The notes under the pieces: model-generated | Told to the model about the DNA's origin: nothing | Databases searched by the model: none | The model's input: the letters and a program-made list of their open reading frames with translations, nothing else | Assembly (NCBI RefSeq): GCF_029222705.1 | Contig: NZ_JARGZF010000004.1 | Coordinates: 1-64,000 of the forward strand | Direction of reading: 5' to 3' | Source: Knoellia sp. p5-6-4 | Lineage (GTDB): Bacteria > Actinomycetota > Actinomycetes > Actinomycetales > Dermatophilaceae | DNA length: 64,000 nucleotides | Made by a program: the position numbers and the translations under genes | In this document: piece after piece, positions 32,257 to 40,859 of the stretch | Layout of the letters: the number at the start of each line of letters is the position of its first letter | How positions within the stretch are numbered: the stretch's first letter is position 1

Positions 32257-33518
32257 GCCGGCGCCACCTCGGACACTCCGGTGACCGGACCGGCCGGAAC
32301 CTGCTCGCCGCGGTAGACCGCCTCGAGCCGCCGCAGGTGCAGGTCGGGGTCGAACTCGCGGGAGAGCCGGTCACGGCCGAGGCGCCCCATCTCCGCTGCG
32401 CGACCGGGTGCCGCCGCCAGCGAGAGCAGGGCAGCTGCGAGGGCGTCGGGGTCCTCCATCGGCACCACGACGCCGTCGACGCCGTCGAGCACCAGCTCCG
32501 GCATGCCCCCGAGGCCGGTCACGACGGTCGGCACGCCCGCGGCATACGACTCGAGGATGGTCAGGGGCTGGTTCTCGTTCCACCGCGAGGGCACCACCGA
32601 CGCCACGCACGACGACACCAGGGCCCGCAGTGAGGCCTTGTCGAGTCTGCCGTGGAAGCGCACCCGCCCGGGGGCGACGTCGGCAGCCAGCGCCTCCAGA
32701 GCAGCGCGCTCCGGGCCCTCTCCCGCGACGTGGAGCACGGTCTCGGGCGGCATCGCCGCCACGGCCCGCACGAGGGTGTCGACCCCCTTCTCGTGCGACA
32801 GCCGTCCCGCGAAGACGAAGCCGTCCCGGGCGGTGCCCGACCCCGCGGGCCCGGCCATCTCGACGAAGTGGTTGACCACGGTGAGCCGCTCGGGCGGGAT
32901 CCCGTCCCGGAGCATGATGTCGGCCAGGAAGCGGCTCGGGCTGATGAAGACGTCCACGGGGTCGTAGGCGCCGATCCGCTGGTGGATCGAGGACTCGACC
33001 GCCAGCAGCGCGCTCGCCGCCAGCGAGCCCGACTTGCACCGGTGCCTCGCCGCGTTGAGTCTGCTGTGGCCCACGCACGCGTCGCAGAGCCGCCCGTGGT
33101 CGAGCATCTGGTAGCTGGGGCAGGCCAGCTTGTAGTCGTGCAGCGTCATGACGCAGCGGACCCCCGCGCGCCGGACCGGACCGAGCACCGAGGGGGAGAG
33201 CTGGTGGTAGATGTTGTGGCAGTGCACCACGTCGGGCTGGAACCGCTCGAGGGCCCGGGTCATGCCCCGCGCGCTCGACACGGACCACACCATGCGGGCA
33301 CCGGCAGCCAGGCCGGCCAGGCCGCGCGGTGGCGGCTCCAGCTCCACCTCCGGCGGGAAGGTGTCGCGAAGCGACAGGCCGTCGAGGGTGTCGGGGTGGT
33401 CCATGCCGAAGAGCTCGACCTCGTGGCCCGCGGCACGCTGCAGGGCGGCGACGTCCAGCATGTACCCCTCCGCGCCCCCGCGGCGGTACACGAACTTGTT
33501 GACATGCAGGATGCGCAC
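32253..33518 (-). CDS. Glycosyltransferase family 4
   Basis: GTG 33518 (VRILHVNKFVYRRGGAEGYM) is the natural start, giving 421 residues; upstream frame is spurious. GT-B features: a GG-AE motif after the first strand, DVVHCHNIYHQLSPSVLGPV, CVMTLHDYKLACPSYQMLDH and CDACVGHSR (a Cys cluster typical of this GT4 branch). Then FVFAGRLSHEKGVDTLVRAV and PSRWNENQPLTILESYAAGV (the donor-site region). It heads a two-gene operon with the sulfotransferase. Confidence 0.88.
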   Translation of the reverse strand: MRILHVNKFVYRRGGAEGYMLDVAALQRAAGHEVELFGMDHPDTLDGLSLRDTFPPEVELEPPPRGLAGLAAGARMVWSVSSARGMTRALERFQPDVVHCHNIYHQLSPSVLGPVRRAGVRCVMTLHDYKLACPSYQMLDHGRLCDACVGHSRLNAARHRCKSGSLAASALLAVESSIHQRIGAYDPVDVFISPSRFLADIMLRDGIPPERLTVVNHFVEMAGPAGSGTARDGFVFAGRLSHEKGVDTLVRAVAAMPPETVLHVAGEGPERAALEALAADVAPGRVRFHGRLDKASLRALVSSCVASVVPSRWNENQPLTILESYAAGVPTVVTGLGGMPELVLDGVDGVVVPMEDPDALAAALLSLAAAPGRAAEMGRLGRDRLSREFDPDLHLRRLEAVYRGEQVPAGPVTGVSEVAPA

Positions 33519-33629
33519 GCGCCAGCTCCCCTCGTGACCGGCACCCCTTCTTCCTGTGAGTGCACCACATCGGGGTCTTCCGTGGGGTCCGAACACCGAT
33601 ATCGCAGCCGTGCTTTTCACTGCCGCACA

Positions 33630-33660
33630 GGACATTTCGCCCGTCCGAGCGGACATTTCG
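33630..33660. promoter_or_regulatory. Direct repeats GGACATTTCG in a divergent promoter region
   Basis: GGACATTTCG occurs at 33630-33639 and again at 33651-33660, start-to-start 21 bp, about two helical turns. It lies between the divergent GT4 and the unknown gene, as expected for an activator or sigma-dependent site. Confidence 0.45.
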
Positions 33661-33753
33661 ACGTTCCGCGGACGATCTCTGCGCCGTCGTGGTCGACTAG
33701 GTGCGAGGGCGCCGCCGATGGGGGTCGGTGGCGAGGCCAGATGGGTGGAACCT

Positions 33754-34494
33754 GTGAGACGACGTGCTAGTGCGACTGTTGCCAGGAGCCTGCGACGGGC
33801 GGTGACGTGGAAGCCCAAGCGGACGGGCGACAGGGCCATCGACATCAGCGAGCTCATCAGCCCCCTGCGCTACGACGTGCTGGTCCGGGCACAGTTCTTC
33901 GACTTCCTCTCGTCGCGGCCCTACGGGGAGACCGACGCCGCGCTGGTGCGGGCAGCCCAGGACGAGCCGTATGCCGTGTGGTTCCGTGAGGTCGCCATGG
34001 CGCGGTTCCGACCGTGGGTCCTGCGTGACCCCGGGGTGATGGCCGACAACTTCGCCGAACGCGTGCTCTCCGCCCGGGCCCTGCTCCGCTCGTTCCACGC
34101 GCGGGGCTTCGACACCTCCAAGCCTGTGACGCTGCGCCTGACCCGGTGGGTCACGCCGAGCGACACCGGGGCGCCGATGAGCCGCACCGTCCACGTGGGT
34201 GACGGCGGGCACCGGCTGGCGATGCTCCTGCAGGCGGGGCTGGCGCTCGAGCCCTCGATGTACCGGCTCGACCCGCGCCCGATGCCCCTGATCGACAACA
34301 CCGCGGTGCTGCACAGGGCGCTGGGGCTGACGGACGAGCAGTACCTGGCCTTCGTGGCCCGCGGCTACACCCCTGACCCCGTTCCCGACCTGGCCGGGCT
34401 GCGTGCGGTCGTGGGGGCGCGGGGCCCCGAGGCCGCCGCAGAGCTCGAGGGTGTCCTGACGGCCCACGGGCGAGACCTGAGCACGGTGGGCTGA
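33754..34494 (+). CDS. Unknown protein of the sulfated-polysaccharide locus
   Basis: I take GTG 33754 (VRRRASATVARSLRRAVTW) with GGTGGA upstream; ATG 33718 or the frame start at 33556 are possible. The ~246-residue protein is soluble. It has RAIDISELISPLRYDVLVRA, QFFDFLSSRPYG, then a beta strand and TVHVGDGGHRLAMLLQAGLA, which recalls the 'vidGhHRl' substrate loop of ParB/Srx-like folds. I do not recognise a named family. Its stop overlaps the next gene, a sulfotransferase, by one base, so it is part of that operon. Confidence 0.65.
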   Translation: MRRRASATVARSLRRAVTWKPKRTGDRAIDISELISPLRYDVLVRAQFFDFLSSRPYGETDAALVRAAQDEPYAVWFREVAMARFRPWVLRDPGVMADNFAERVLSARALLRSFHARGFDTSKPVTLRLTRWVTPSDTGAPMSRTVHVGDGGHRLAMLLQAGLALEPSMYRLDPRPMPLIDNTAVLHRALGLTDEQYLAFVARGYTPDPVPDLAGLRAVVGARGPEAAAELEGVLTAHGRDLSTVG

Positions 34495-35447
34495 TGGCCG
34501 CCACCCCCGCCTCTCAGCAGGGCGCCCTGGGCTACTACGCCGGCAAGGTGGCCCGCCACGTCCGCTGGGCCCGCAGCGAGGGCATCGGCCGCCTCATCGA
34601 GGAGGACCGGCTCGACCCGCGCGAACGGGTGGCCACGGCATACCGCAAGGCCCGCTGGCGGCGCCGGTCCGGGGTGACGCCGGGCACGGCCCGGCCCGTC
34701 TACGTCGTGGGGCTGCAGCGCTCGGGCACCAACATGCTCATGCGCGGCATCGACCTCGCGCCCGAGGTGGAGGTGCGCAACGAGAACGACCGCACCGTCT
34801 TCCACCGCTTCCAGCTGCGCTCGGACGACGTGCTCAGGCAGACCATCACGTCGAGCCGCCACGCCATCGTGCTCGTCAAGCCGCTGTGCGAGTCGCACCG
34901 CGTCGACCAGCTGCTCGACCTGCCGGGCACCCCGCCGGGCCGTGCGCTCTGGGTCTTCCGCGAGCCGATGGCGCGGGCCCGCTCGGAGGTCTCCAAGTTC
35001 CGGGACGCCAACCTGCGCGCCCTGCGTGCCATCGCTGCGGGCGAGGGCGACTCCATCTGGCAGGGGCAGCGGCTGCCCCAAGAGTCCGTCGCGCTCGTGC
35101 GCTCGTTCGACACCGAGTTGATGTCACCCGAGTCGGCCGCTGTCCTCTTCTGGGTCGTGCGCAACCAGCTGTACTTCGACCTCGGCCTCGACCAGCGACC
35201 GGACGTGCTGCCCGTGGGCTACGACGCCTTCGTGGCAGACCCTGCCGGGCAGATGAGCCGGCTGTGCGCCTTCATCGGGCTGCCCAACAGACCTGCCCTC
35301 TTCGAGCACGTCGTGGCGCGGGAGAGCCACGGCACGCGGCCGTTGCCGGTCGAGGGGCGCGTGGCGGAGCTCGCCGCCCGCCTCCACGAGCGGCTGCAGG
35401 CGGTGGCCGTGCGCGACCCCGCGCAGAGCCGGGGAGGCGCCTCGTGA
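34494..35447 (+). CDS. Sulfotransferase-like protein
   Basis: The 317-residue protein has a ~60-residue basic lead, then ARPVYVVGLQRSGTNMLMRG, the 5'-PSB loop of sulfotransferases. RALWVFREPMARARSEVSKF gives the Arg-containing 3'-PB region. The phrase ENDRTVFHRFQLRSDDVLRQ is unlike the other four sulfotransferases here, so the acceptor may differ. It is translationally coupled on both sides (1-nt and 4-nt overlaps). Confidence 0.8.
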   Translation: MAATPASQQGALGYYAGKVARHVRWARSEGIGRLIEEDRLDPRERVATAYRKARWRRRSGVTPGTARPVYVVGLQRSGTNMLMRGIDLAPEVEVRNENDRTVFHRFQLRSDDVLRQTITSSRHAIVLVKPLCESHRVDQLLDLPGTPPGRALWVFREPMARARSEVSKFRDANLRALRAIAAGEGDSIWQGQRLPQESVALVRSFDTELMSPESAAVLFWVVRNQLYFDLGLDQRPDVLPVGYDAFVADPAGQMSRLCAFIGLPNRPALFEHVVARESHGTRPLPVEGRVAELAARLHERLQAVAVRDPAQSRGGAS

Positions 35448-36985
35448 GCCGTCCTGGTGGCGACGGGGCACGGCACGCGGCGCGCGGTCGCGCAGTCGCC
35501 GTGGTGGCGGCGATCGCCGCGCTGGTGGGCGTGGCCGGGTGCCAGGGCGGGAGCGACGGGGTGGCCGATGGCCGCTCGGCCACCCCGGTCCCCATCCCCA
35601 GCTCCGGCAGCGACACGACCGCCCCGGGCAGCACGACCTGGACCCCTGGGCCGAGCGAGAGTTCGGGGACGTCGGCAGGCCCGTCGGGAGCGCCTGCTGC
35701 CCTCGGCGCGAAGTGGGACTGGGGCCGGTACACCGAGTTCCAGCCGTACCTGCGCACGCTCGCCGGCGGCCGCACCTACTACGAGGTCGTGTGGTGTGAC
35801 GTCGAGCGCGACCGGGGGCGCCCCGACTGGTCCTCGCTCGACCGCATCGCCGAGCGGAGCCGGGTCGTGGGGGTCACGCTCATGCTCAAGCTCCGGGTGG
35901 GCACCTGTTGGGCGACCGGCGGCAATGCGCAGTACGAGCGGGGCAGCAAGGGCAAGACCGAGTCGCTGATGCCCACCGACATGGCGGCCTACCGCGCCTG
36001 GGTGCGCTCGGCGGTGACGCGCTACTCCGCCAAGGGCGTGAACTCGTACGCGATCGAGAACGAGATCAACTCCAAGAGCTTCTGGGGCGGGACGCCCGAG
36101 GAGTTCACGACCCTCGCCGAGACGGCCGCGGCCGAGATCCGGGCGGCCGACCCGGACGCCGAGGTCGTCGACGCAGGCCTGAGCAGCACCACCTACGGCT
36201 ACGGCATCGCCGACGCGCTGCTCCGACAGGGGCGTGAGGCCGACGCCGTCGCGGCCTACAACCGCTACTACCAGCGCCGGTTCGGCACCCGCGGCGACAA
36301 GATCGTCGAAGTGCGCGACCGCGCCGGCCTGGAGAAGGCGCTCGCCTCGGAGCAGGGTGCTCGCAACCTGACCTACCTCCGGCTGATGTCGGACCTCGCG
36401 CGCCGCGAGGTGGTCGACGTCCGGCAGATCCACTTCTACGAGAGCTACGCGTCGGTGCCGGACCTCTTCGCCTACCTGCGCGCGAGCACCCCTGCCGGTG
36501 TGCCCATCGAGGCATGGGAGGTGGGCAGGTTCGACCGCGACAGCGGGGAGGACGGCACCGAGACCGTGGAGATGCTCAAGACCGTGAGCCTGGTCGTGGG
36601 GGAGGGCGCCCGCGCAGCGCTGTGGCTTCCCCTCGCCTTCGACCCCGGCGGCCGCAACTCGGACGAGCCGCGGTTCGGCCTCCTCGAGCCCGACGGCTCC
36701 GTGCGTGAGGCGGGGCGGGTCTTCCAGGAGCTGTTGGCCGCCTCGCGTGGAGCCAAGGCGGTCAGGATCAGCTCTGGGGGCATGACCGGCATCGGGTTCG
36801 AGCGCGGTGGCCGCACCACCGCCTACGTGTGGGCCGGCCAGCCCGTCTCCGTCGACCTCGGCAAGGGGGAGACCGCGCAGTCTCCCGGCGCCACGGCCAC
36901 GCGGACGGGGCGCGTCACCGTCGACGGGACGCCCGTTCGGCTGGTGCTCGACGGAACCGTCAAGGACTTCATGGAGGAGCAGTGA
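35444..36985 (+). CDS. Glycoside-hydrolase-like lipoprotein (GH39-like TIM barrel)
   Basis: GTG 35444 lies in the GTGA overlap. The 513-residue protein has a signal peptide ending LVGVAGC (lipobox), a Ser/Thr/Pro-rich linker to about residue 85, and then a TIM-barrel-like domain. ITIENEIN-type SYAIENEINSKSFWGG would carry the acid/base Glu, and GVPIEAWEVGRFDRDSG the nucleophile Glu. This is the GH39/GH5-like clan A layout. It may trim or process the polysaccharide outside the membrane. The substrate is unknown. It lies between two sulfotransferase genes, with overlapping ends. Confidence 0.75.
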   Translation: MSRPGGDGARHAARGRAVAVVAAIAALVGVAGCQGGSDGVADGRSATPVPIPSSGSDTTAPGSTTWTPGPSESSGTSAGPSGAPAALGAKWDWGRYTEFQPYLRTLAGGRTYYEVVWCDVERDRGRPDWSSLDRIAERSRVVGVTLMLKLRVGTCWATGGNAQYERGSKGKTESLMPTDMAAYRAWVRSAVTRYSAKGVNSYAIENEINSKSFWGGTPEEFTTLAETAAAEIRAADPDAEVVDAGLSSTTYGYGIADALLRQGREADAVAAYNRYYQRRFGTRGDKIVEVRDRAGLEKALASEQGARNLTYLRLMSDLARREVVDVRQIHFYESYASVPDLFAYLRASTPAGVPIEAWEVGRFDRDSGEDGTETVEMLKTVSLVVGEGARAALWLPLAFDPGGRNSDEPRFGLLEPDGSVREAGRVFQELLAASRGAKAVRISSGGMTGIGFERGGRTTAYVWAGQPVSVDLGKGETAQSPGATATRTGRVTVDGTPVRLVLDGTVKDFMEEQ

Positions 36986-37809
36986 TGGCGATCCCCTCGT
37001 CCCGGCTGGTGTTCGTCGGAGGCCTGCACCGCAGCGGCACCACGCCGCTCGCCCGGGCCCTGGCGACCCACCCCGACGTCAGCGGCCTGTCCGGGACCGG
37101 CGTGCGCGAGGACGAGGGCCAGCACCTCCAGCACGTCTACCCCAAGGCCAAGGTCTACGGCGGCTCGGGCCGGTTCGCCTTCGACCACCGCGCACACCTC
37201 ACCGAGCAGTCGCCGCTCGTCACGCCCGAGAACGCCCGGGCCCTGCTGGCGGCGTGGGAGCCCTTCTGGGACGAGGACGCCCGGCTGTTCGTGGAGAAGT
37301 CGCCCCCCAACCTCGTCATGGGCCGGTTCCTCCAGGCGCTCTTCCCCGGTTCGGCGATGGTCGTGGTGGTCCGGCACCCCGTCGTCGTGGCCCTGTCCAA
37401 CAAGAAGTGGCGCCGGCTTCTCTCGTCCGACCCCCGGCGCTTCCAGACGATCAGCTCGCTGGTCGAGCACTGGGTGACGGCCCACCGCATCCTGGTGCAG
37501 GACATGCCACACCTCCAGCGGCTGCACATCGTGCACTACGAGGACCTCGTGTCGAGGCCCGAGGCCGAGCTGGCGAAGATCGCCGACTTCCTGGGCCTGG
37601 ACAGCCCCATCCCGGCCGACAGCCTCAAGGCCAGCGCCAGCCGTCAGTACGAGCAGTGGTGGGACGAGTGGGCCCGCTGGTGGCGCCCGGGGCACTGGCA
37701 GCGGCGTGCCGTCACGGCGCGGTTCGGTGACGACATCGCGGCCTTCGGCTACGACGTGGACGACCTCTCGCGGCACGGAGCGTGGCGCGAGGGCCTGGTG
37801 CGCAGGTAG
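36985..37809 (+). CDS. Sulfotransferase
   Basis: ATG 36985 overlaps the preceding stop. The 274-residue protein begins RLVFVGGLHRSGTTPLARAL (5'-PSB loop) and has FVEKSPPNLVMGRFLQALFP, MVVVVRHPVVVALSNKKWRR (3'-PB region) and LHIVHYEDLVSRPEAELAKI. It is the last gene of the plus-strand operon and converges with another sulfotransferase gene. The spacer of 28 nt contains no obvious hairpin. Confidence 0.88.
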   Translation: MAIPSSRLVFVGGLHRSGTTPLARALATHPDVSGLSGTGVREDEGQHLQHVYPKAKVYGGSGRFAFDHRAHLTEQSPLVTPENARALLAAWEPFWDEDARLFVEKSPPNLVMGRFLQALFPGSAMVVVVRHPVVVALSNKKWRRLLSSDPRRFQTISSLVEHWVTAHRILVQDMPHLQRLHIVHYEDLVSRPEAELAKIADFLGLDSPIPADSLKASASRQYEQWWDEWARWWRPGHWQRRAVTARFGDDIAAFGYDVDDLSRHGAWREGLVRR

Positions 37810-37837
37810 CAGGCGGGCGCCGGGTCAGGCGGGCAGG

Positions 37838-38647
37838 TCAGGCGTAGCCGAGGCTCTTCAGCTCGCGGCCGGCCGTGAGCCTGAACAGCAGGCGCATGGC
37901 CGGGTCGAGCTCCTTGCGGTAGGTCCCCACACGCGAGGTGTAGACGGCGGCACTGGTGCCCTCGTCGGCACGGCGTGACGAGGCCTGCGCGTGGTAGCGG
38001 TCAGGGACGTCGTGGCTCTTCTTGTCGAACTCGAGCACCGCCGGGTCCCACTCCTCGCCGAGGAAGTCGAGGAGGCGCCGCAGGGTTCCCTCCTGGTCGG
38101 AGACCAGCTCCTCGTAGCGCAGCTCGTGGTACTGCCCCGGTGGCAGCCGGCGGCCGTGCTCGGTCGCCTCGGCGATGTAGCGCGGCCACTTCACCGCGGA
38201 CTTCACGCACGACCAGTAGCCGAACCGCTTGCGGTGCGACACGGCGACGTCCCGACCGTCGCGGATGACGTGGACGACCTGCGCGTCGGGGAACAGCTCC
38301 ATGATGAACGGCAGCTTCATCGCGTAGCGGGGGCTCTTGTCCGCCCAGCGGGACTTCCCGCGCGAGCGGGCGTAGTCGCCCTGGATGCCGTCGAAGAAGC
38401 CCGCGATGCGGCCCAGCCACTCCTCACGCGGAAACCCATACTGCGACAACCGCTTCCAGTCCGCCCCGACGATGCGCTCCATGTCCTCCAGGAAGCGGGT
38501 CTCGGGCCCGCAGCTGATCCGTGGGTGGGAGTCCAGAATGAGCCGCAGCATCGTGGTCCCTGAGCGCTGGCAGCCGACGATGAAGATGGGCGAGCGGGGG
38601 CCGGCGGCGTGCCTCTCCGGCGCCGGCCCCGTCCCGCTGTTCTCCAT
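37838..38647 (-). CDS. Sulfotransferase
   Basis: The 269-residue protein has SPIFIVGCQRSGTTMLRLIL (5'-PSB loop) and ISCGPETRFLEDMERIVGAD. WADKSPRYAMKLPFIMELFP and VVHVIRDGRDVAVSHRKRFG supply the 3'-PB Arg/Ser. It is a classic bacterial sulfotransferase. It lies 20 nt downstream of the Wzz-like gene in a minus-strand operon. Confidence 0.9.
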   Translation of the reverse strand: MENSGTGPAPERHAAGPRSPIFIVGCQRSGTTMLRLILDSHPRISCGPETRFLEDMERIVGADWKRLSQYGFPREEWLGRIAGFFDGIQGDYARSRGKSRWADKSPRYAMKLPFIMELFPDAQVVHVIRDGRDVAVSHRKRFGYWSCVKSAVKWPRYIAEATEHGRRLPPGQYHELRYEELVSDQEGTLRRLLDFLGEEWDPAVLEFDKKSHDVPDRYHAQASSRRADEGTSAAVYTSRVGTYRKELDPAMRLLFRLTAGRELKSLGYA

Positions 38648-38667
38648 CGCTGTTCCTCCGCCCGCGC

Positions 38668-39756
38668 TCAGTGGTGCTTGGCCCGAGCCGGGATGCCGTG
38701 GCTAGGGGTGCCGGAGTTCGCCGCCGCTGCAGAGCCCTTGGGCGCCATCCGCCCGGTGGGTGCCGCGTGGGGGAAGGCTTCGCCCGGCGCCGCCTCACCC
38801 GACCCGGGCTCGGCCACCGGGCGCTCACGTCGGCCGCGGGCGATCACCTCGAGCATCGCGACGATGAGCAGTGCGAGGAAGAACGCCGCCACGCCCACCG
38901 CGATGACCGTGCGGGTCATGGTCTCCGTGCTGTCGACGAACCGGGCGCCGGAGATGAAGACCGTCTTCGTCGGGTCGGCGGCGTCGAACTGCGACTTCGC
39001 GTTGGCGAGCTGCACCTGGGCGGCGGTGACGGCGGACGCAGCCGCCGACCGGTTCTCCACGAGGGTGTTGTACTCGGTCAGGATCGGGCCGAACTTGTCG
39101 AGCCCCGCGGCGGCCGAGGCGATAGGCGCCGACAGGGCGGCCGCCCCCACGGCGTTGCCGGCAGCCCGCATGGTGGCCTGCTGCTGGGCCAGCGTGTTCA
39201 CGCGGTTCAGCTGGGCCTCGTACGCCTTCTGGGGGTCTGCCATGCGGTTCTTGGCCGTGAACGCGCCCACGGCCTCGCTCGCCGACTTCAGCGTCGCCTC
39301 CGCGTCGTCCAGCCGAGACTGGGCCGTCGTCACCTGCGAGGAGAACATGGCACGCAGCGTCTCGGTGCTCGTCGCCTCGACGACCTTCTCGACCTCAGCC
39401 TTCACCGGGGAGGTGTAGGTCACGGCGACACTGGCGCTGCCACCCCGCTGGGTGACCAGGAGGTTCTCGAGGAGCTTCGTGGGGTCCACCCCGGTCTGGT
39501 CGGACACCTTCTGGCGCACGACCGGCCCAGTGGCGGTCGCCTGGAAGGCAGCCACGAACTGGATCACGCCCTGGGAGCCGGTGTACTGCGACGTGGGGCT
39601 GCCCACGAGAGCGGGCGGGTCCACGGTCGCAGTGGAGATGTAGTCGGGCTTCTGCAGGAACAGCAGCGCCGCTGCACTCCCCGCCGCGACGAGCGGGATG
39701 AGGATGATCAGCGCGATGCGGCGCCGTGCGGCCCTGAGGTAGTCAACGATCTCCAT
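38668..39756 (-). CDS. Wzz/chain-length-determinant-like protein
   Basis: ATG 39756 (MEIVDYLRAARRRIALIILI) gives 362 residues. A membrane helix is near residues 13-35, and an external region rich in coiled-coil helices follows (ATLKSASEAVGAFTAKN, AAASAVTAAQVQLANAKS). A second helix is near 298-320 (TRTVIAVGVAAFFLALLIVA). The cytoplasmic tail is Pro/Ala-rich, without a kinase domain. This is the Wzz/KpsE layout of proteins that set polysaccharide chain length. Its start lies inside the 3' end of the sulfotransferase gene upstream (14-nt overlap). Confidence 0.85.
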   Translation of the reverse strand: MEIVDYLRAARRRIALIILIPLVAAGSAAALLFLQKPDYISTATVDPPALVGSPTSQYTGSQGVIQFVAAFQATATGPVVRQKVSDQTGVDPTKLLENLLVTQRGGSASVAVTYTSPVKAEVEKVVEATSTETLRAMFSSQVTTAQSRLDDAEATLKSASEAVGAFTAKNRMADPQKAYEAQLNRVNTLAQQQATMRAAGNAVGAAALSAPIASAAAGLDKFGPILTEYNTLVENRSAAASAVTAAQVQLANAKSQFDAADPTKTVFISGARFVDSTETMTRTVIAVGVAAFFLALLIVAMLEVIARGRRERPVAEPGSGEAAPGEAFPHAAPTGRMAPKGSAAAANSGTPSHGIPARAKHH

Positions 39757-40531
39757 GCCAGGTCCTCTGTGTCGGTTGGTCGTTCCAGGTGAAGTCGGCC
39801 CCGAGCAGCTGCTGGAGCTTCTCGTTCCAGGGGCGGTAGTGGTCCGTGAGTCGCTCGTGCAGGTCCCTGGGGATCTCGAGCGGTACGTGGGTGGCCTTGT
39901 AGCGGTCGAGCCCCTCGAGGCGGACGGGTTCGAGCCCAAGGTGCTTCCAGACCCGCGCGAGCTCCGTCTGCGGGTCCGAGAACATCGACTCGCTGCGCAC
40001 CACCAGCACCTGCTCCGGCGCGAAGTGCGCGTAGAGCCGTTCCAGCTGTTCGGCGTAGTGCCCGCGCTGGAGGTAGGTGTGGTGTCGGTGCGCATAGCTC
40101 TCGTACCGGGGGTCGGCCCGGATGCGCTCCTCCTCACCGCGCACGCGCTCGTCCTCGAGCTCGATGGCCTGGGCGAAGGGCCGGTCCTCGAACCCCTGCT
40201 GGGTCTCGTACTGGTGGTGGGACCAGGCCCGCGCCACCGGCTCGCGCAGGCTGACGATCAGGCGCACGTCCGGCAGTGCCTTGGCGATTCGCTCGACCGC
40301 GAGCGGGTGGAACATGTAGTAGGGGCTGGCCTCACCCGTGATGCGTATGCCGTCGCGTGGCGGCTCGAACGCCGAGAGGTACCACTTCCAGCCCCGCTGG
40401 TAGTTCACGTCGAAGTAGTGGGTGCCCTTGGTGAACCGGCAGGCCGCGACCTGCGGGTGCTTGGAGAGCCAGTGCGCGATCGACGTCGAGCCACCCCGTT
40501 TGGTGCCCACGACGAGGTATCCCGGTGTCAT
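39743..40531 (-). CDS. Sulfotransferase
   Basis: ATG 40531 (MTPGYLVVGTKRGGSTSIAH) is chosen because GGAGGT lies 7 nt upstream; a TTG start at 40600 has poor spacing. The 262-residue protein has the 5'-PSB loop variant GTKRGGSTS and DVRLIVSLREPVARAWSHHQ for the 3'-PB. YLQRGHYAEQLERLYAHFAP resembles bacterial heparan-type N-deacetylase/sulfotransferase domains. The C-terminal YRPWNEKLQQLLGADFTWN is typical of that group. Confidence 0.9.
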   Translation of the reverse strand: MTPGYLVVGTKRGGSTSIAHWLSKHPQVAACRFTKGTHYFDVNYQRGWKWYLSAFEPPRDGIRITGEASPYYMFHPLAVERIAKALPDVRLIVSLREPVARAWSHHQYETQQGFEDRPFAQAIELEDERVRGEEERIRADPRYESYAHRHHTYLQRGHYAEQLERLYAHFAPEQVLVVRSESMFSDPQTELARVWKHLGLEPVRLEGLDRYKATHVPLEIPRDLHERLTDHYRPWNEKLQQLLGADFTWNDQPTQRTWHGDR

Positions 40532-40757
40532 TCCCGGACCTCCCTGGATGCGACTGCGCACCGGGGCCAGCAGGTGCCCCACACGCCTGCGTGTGCTCAA
40601 CTCCCCTCACCCCCTCTGACTGGAGTTGAACGCCCACACACGAGGTGCGGACAGATCGAGAGTAGAGGCGTGTGAAGGGGCCGTGGGCACTTTCCGAACA
40701 TCTGGCTGAGACGCGAATCCTTATGTCCTGTATGCCGATTAAGCGCCTAGACCCCTC

Positions 40758-40773
40758 TGCGTCAAATGACGCA
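40758..40773. promoter_or_regulatory. Palindrome upstream of the lipoprotein gene
   Basis: TGCGTCAAATGACGCA is a perfect 7+2+7 inverted repeat, 86 nt before the lipoprotein start. It also lies in the region shared with the divergent sulfotransferase operon. It is a candidate regulator site. Confidence 0.5.
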
Positions 40774-40859
40774 TGAAGGGTCCAGGTTGCGGGCAAACAC
40801 CCTCAGGGTGCTCACCCTCCGGTGTGAGACTGGGTACACGCAAGGCGAGGGGAGCCGTG

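Noticed and set aside
36829-36985. Upstream extension of the sulfotransferase frame starting at 36829
   Set aside because: It overlaps the glycosidase-like gene; ATG 36985 in the overlap fits the family start and operon pattern.
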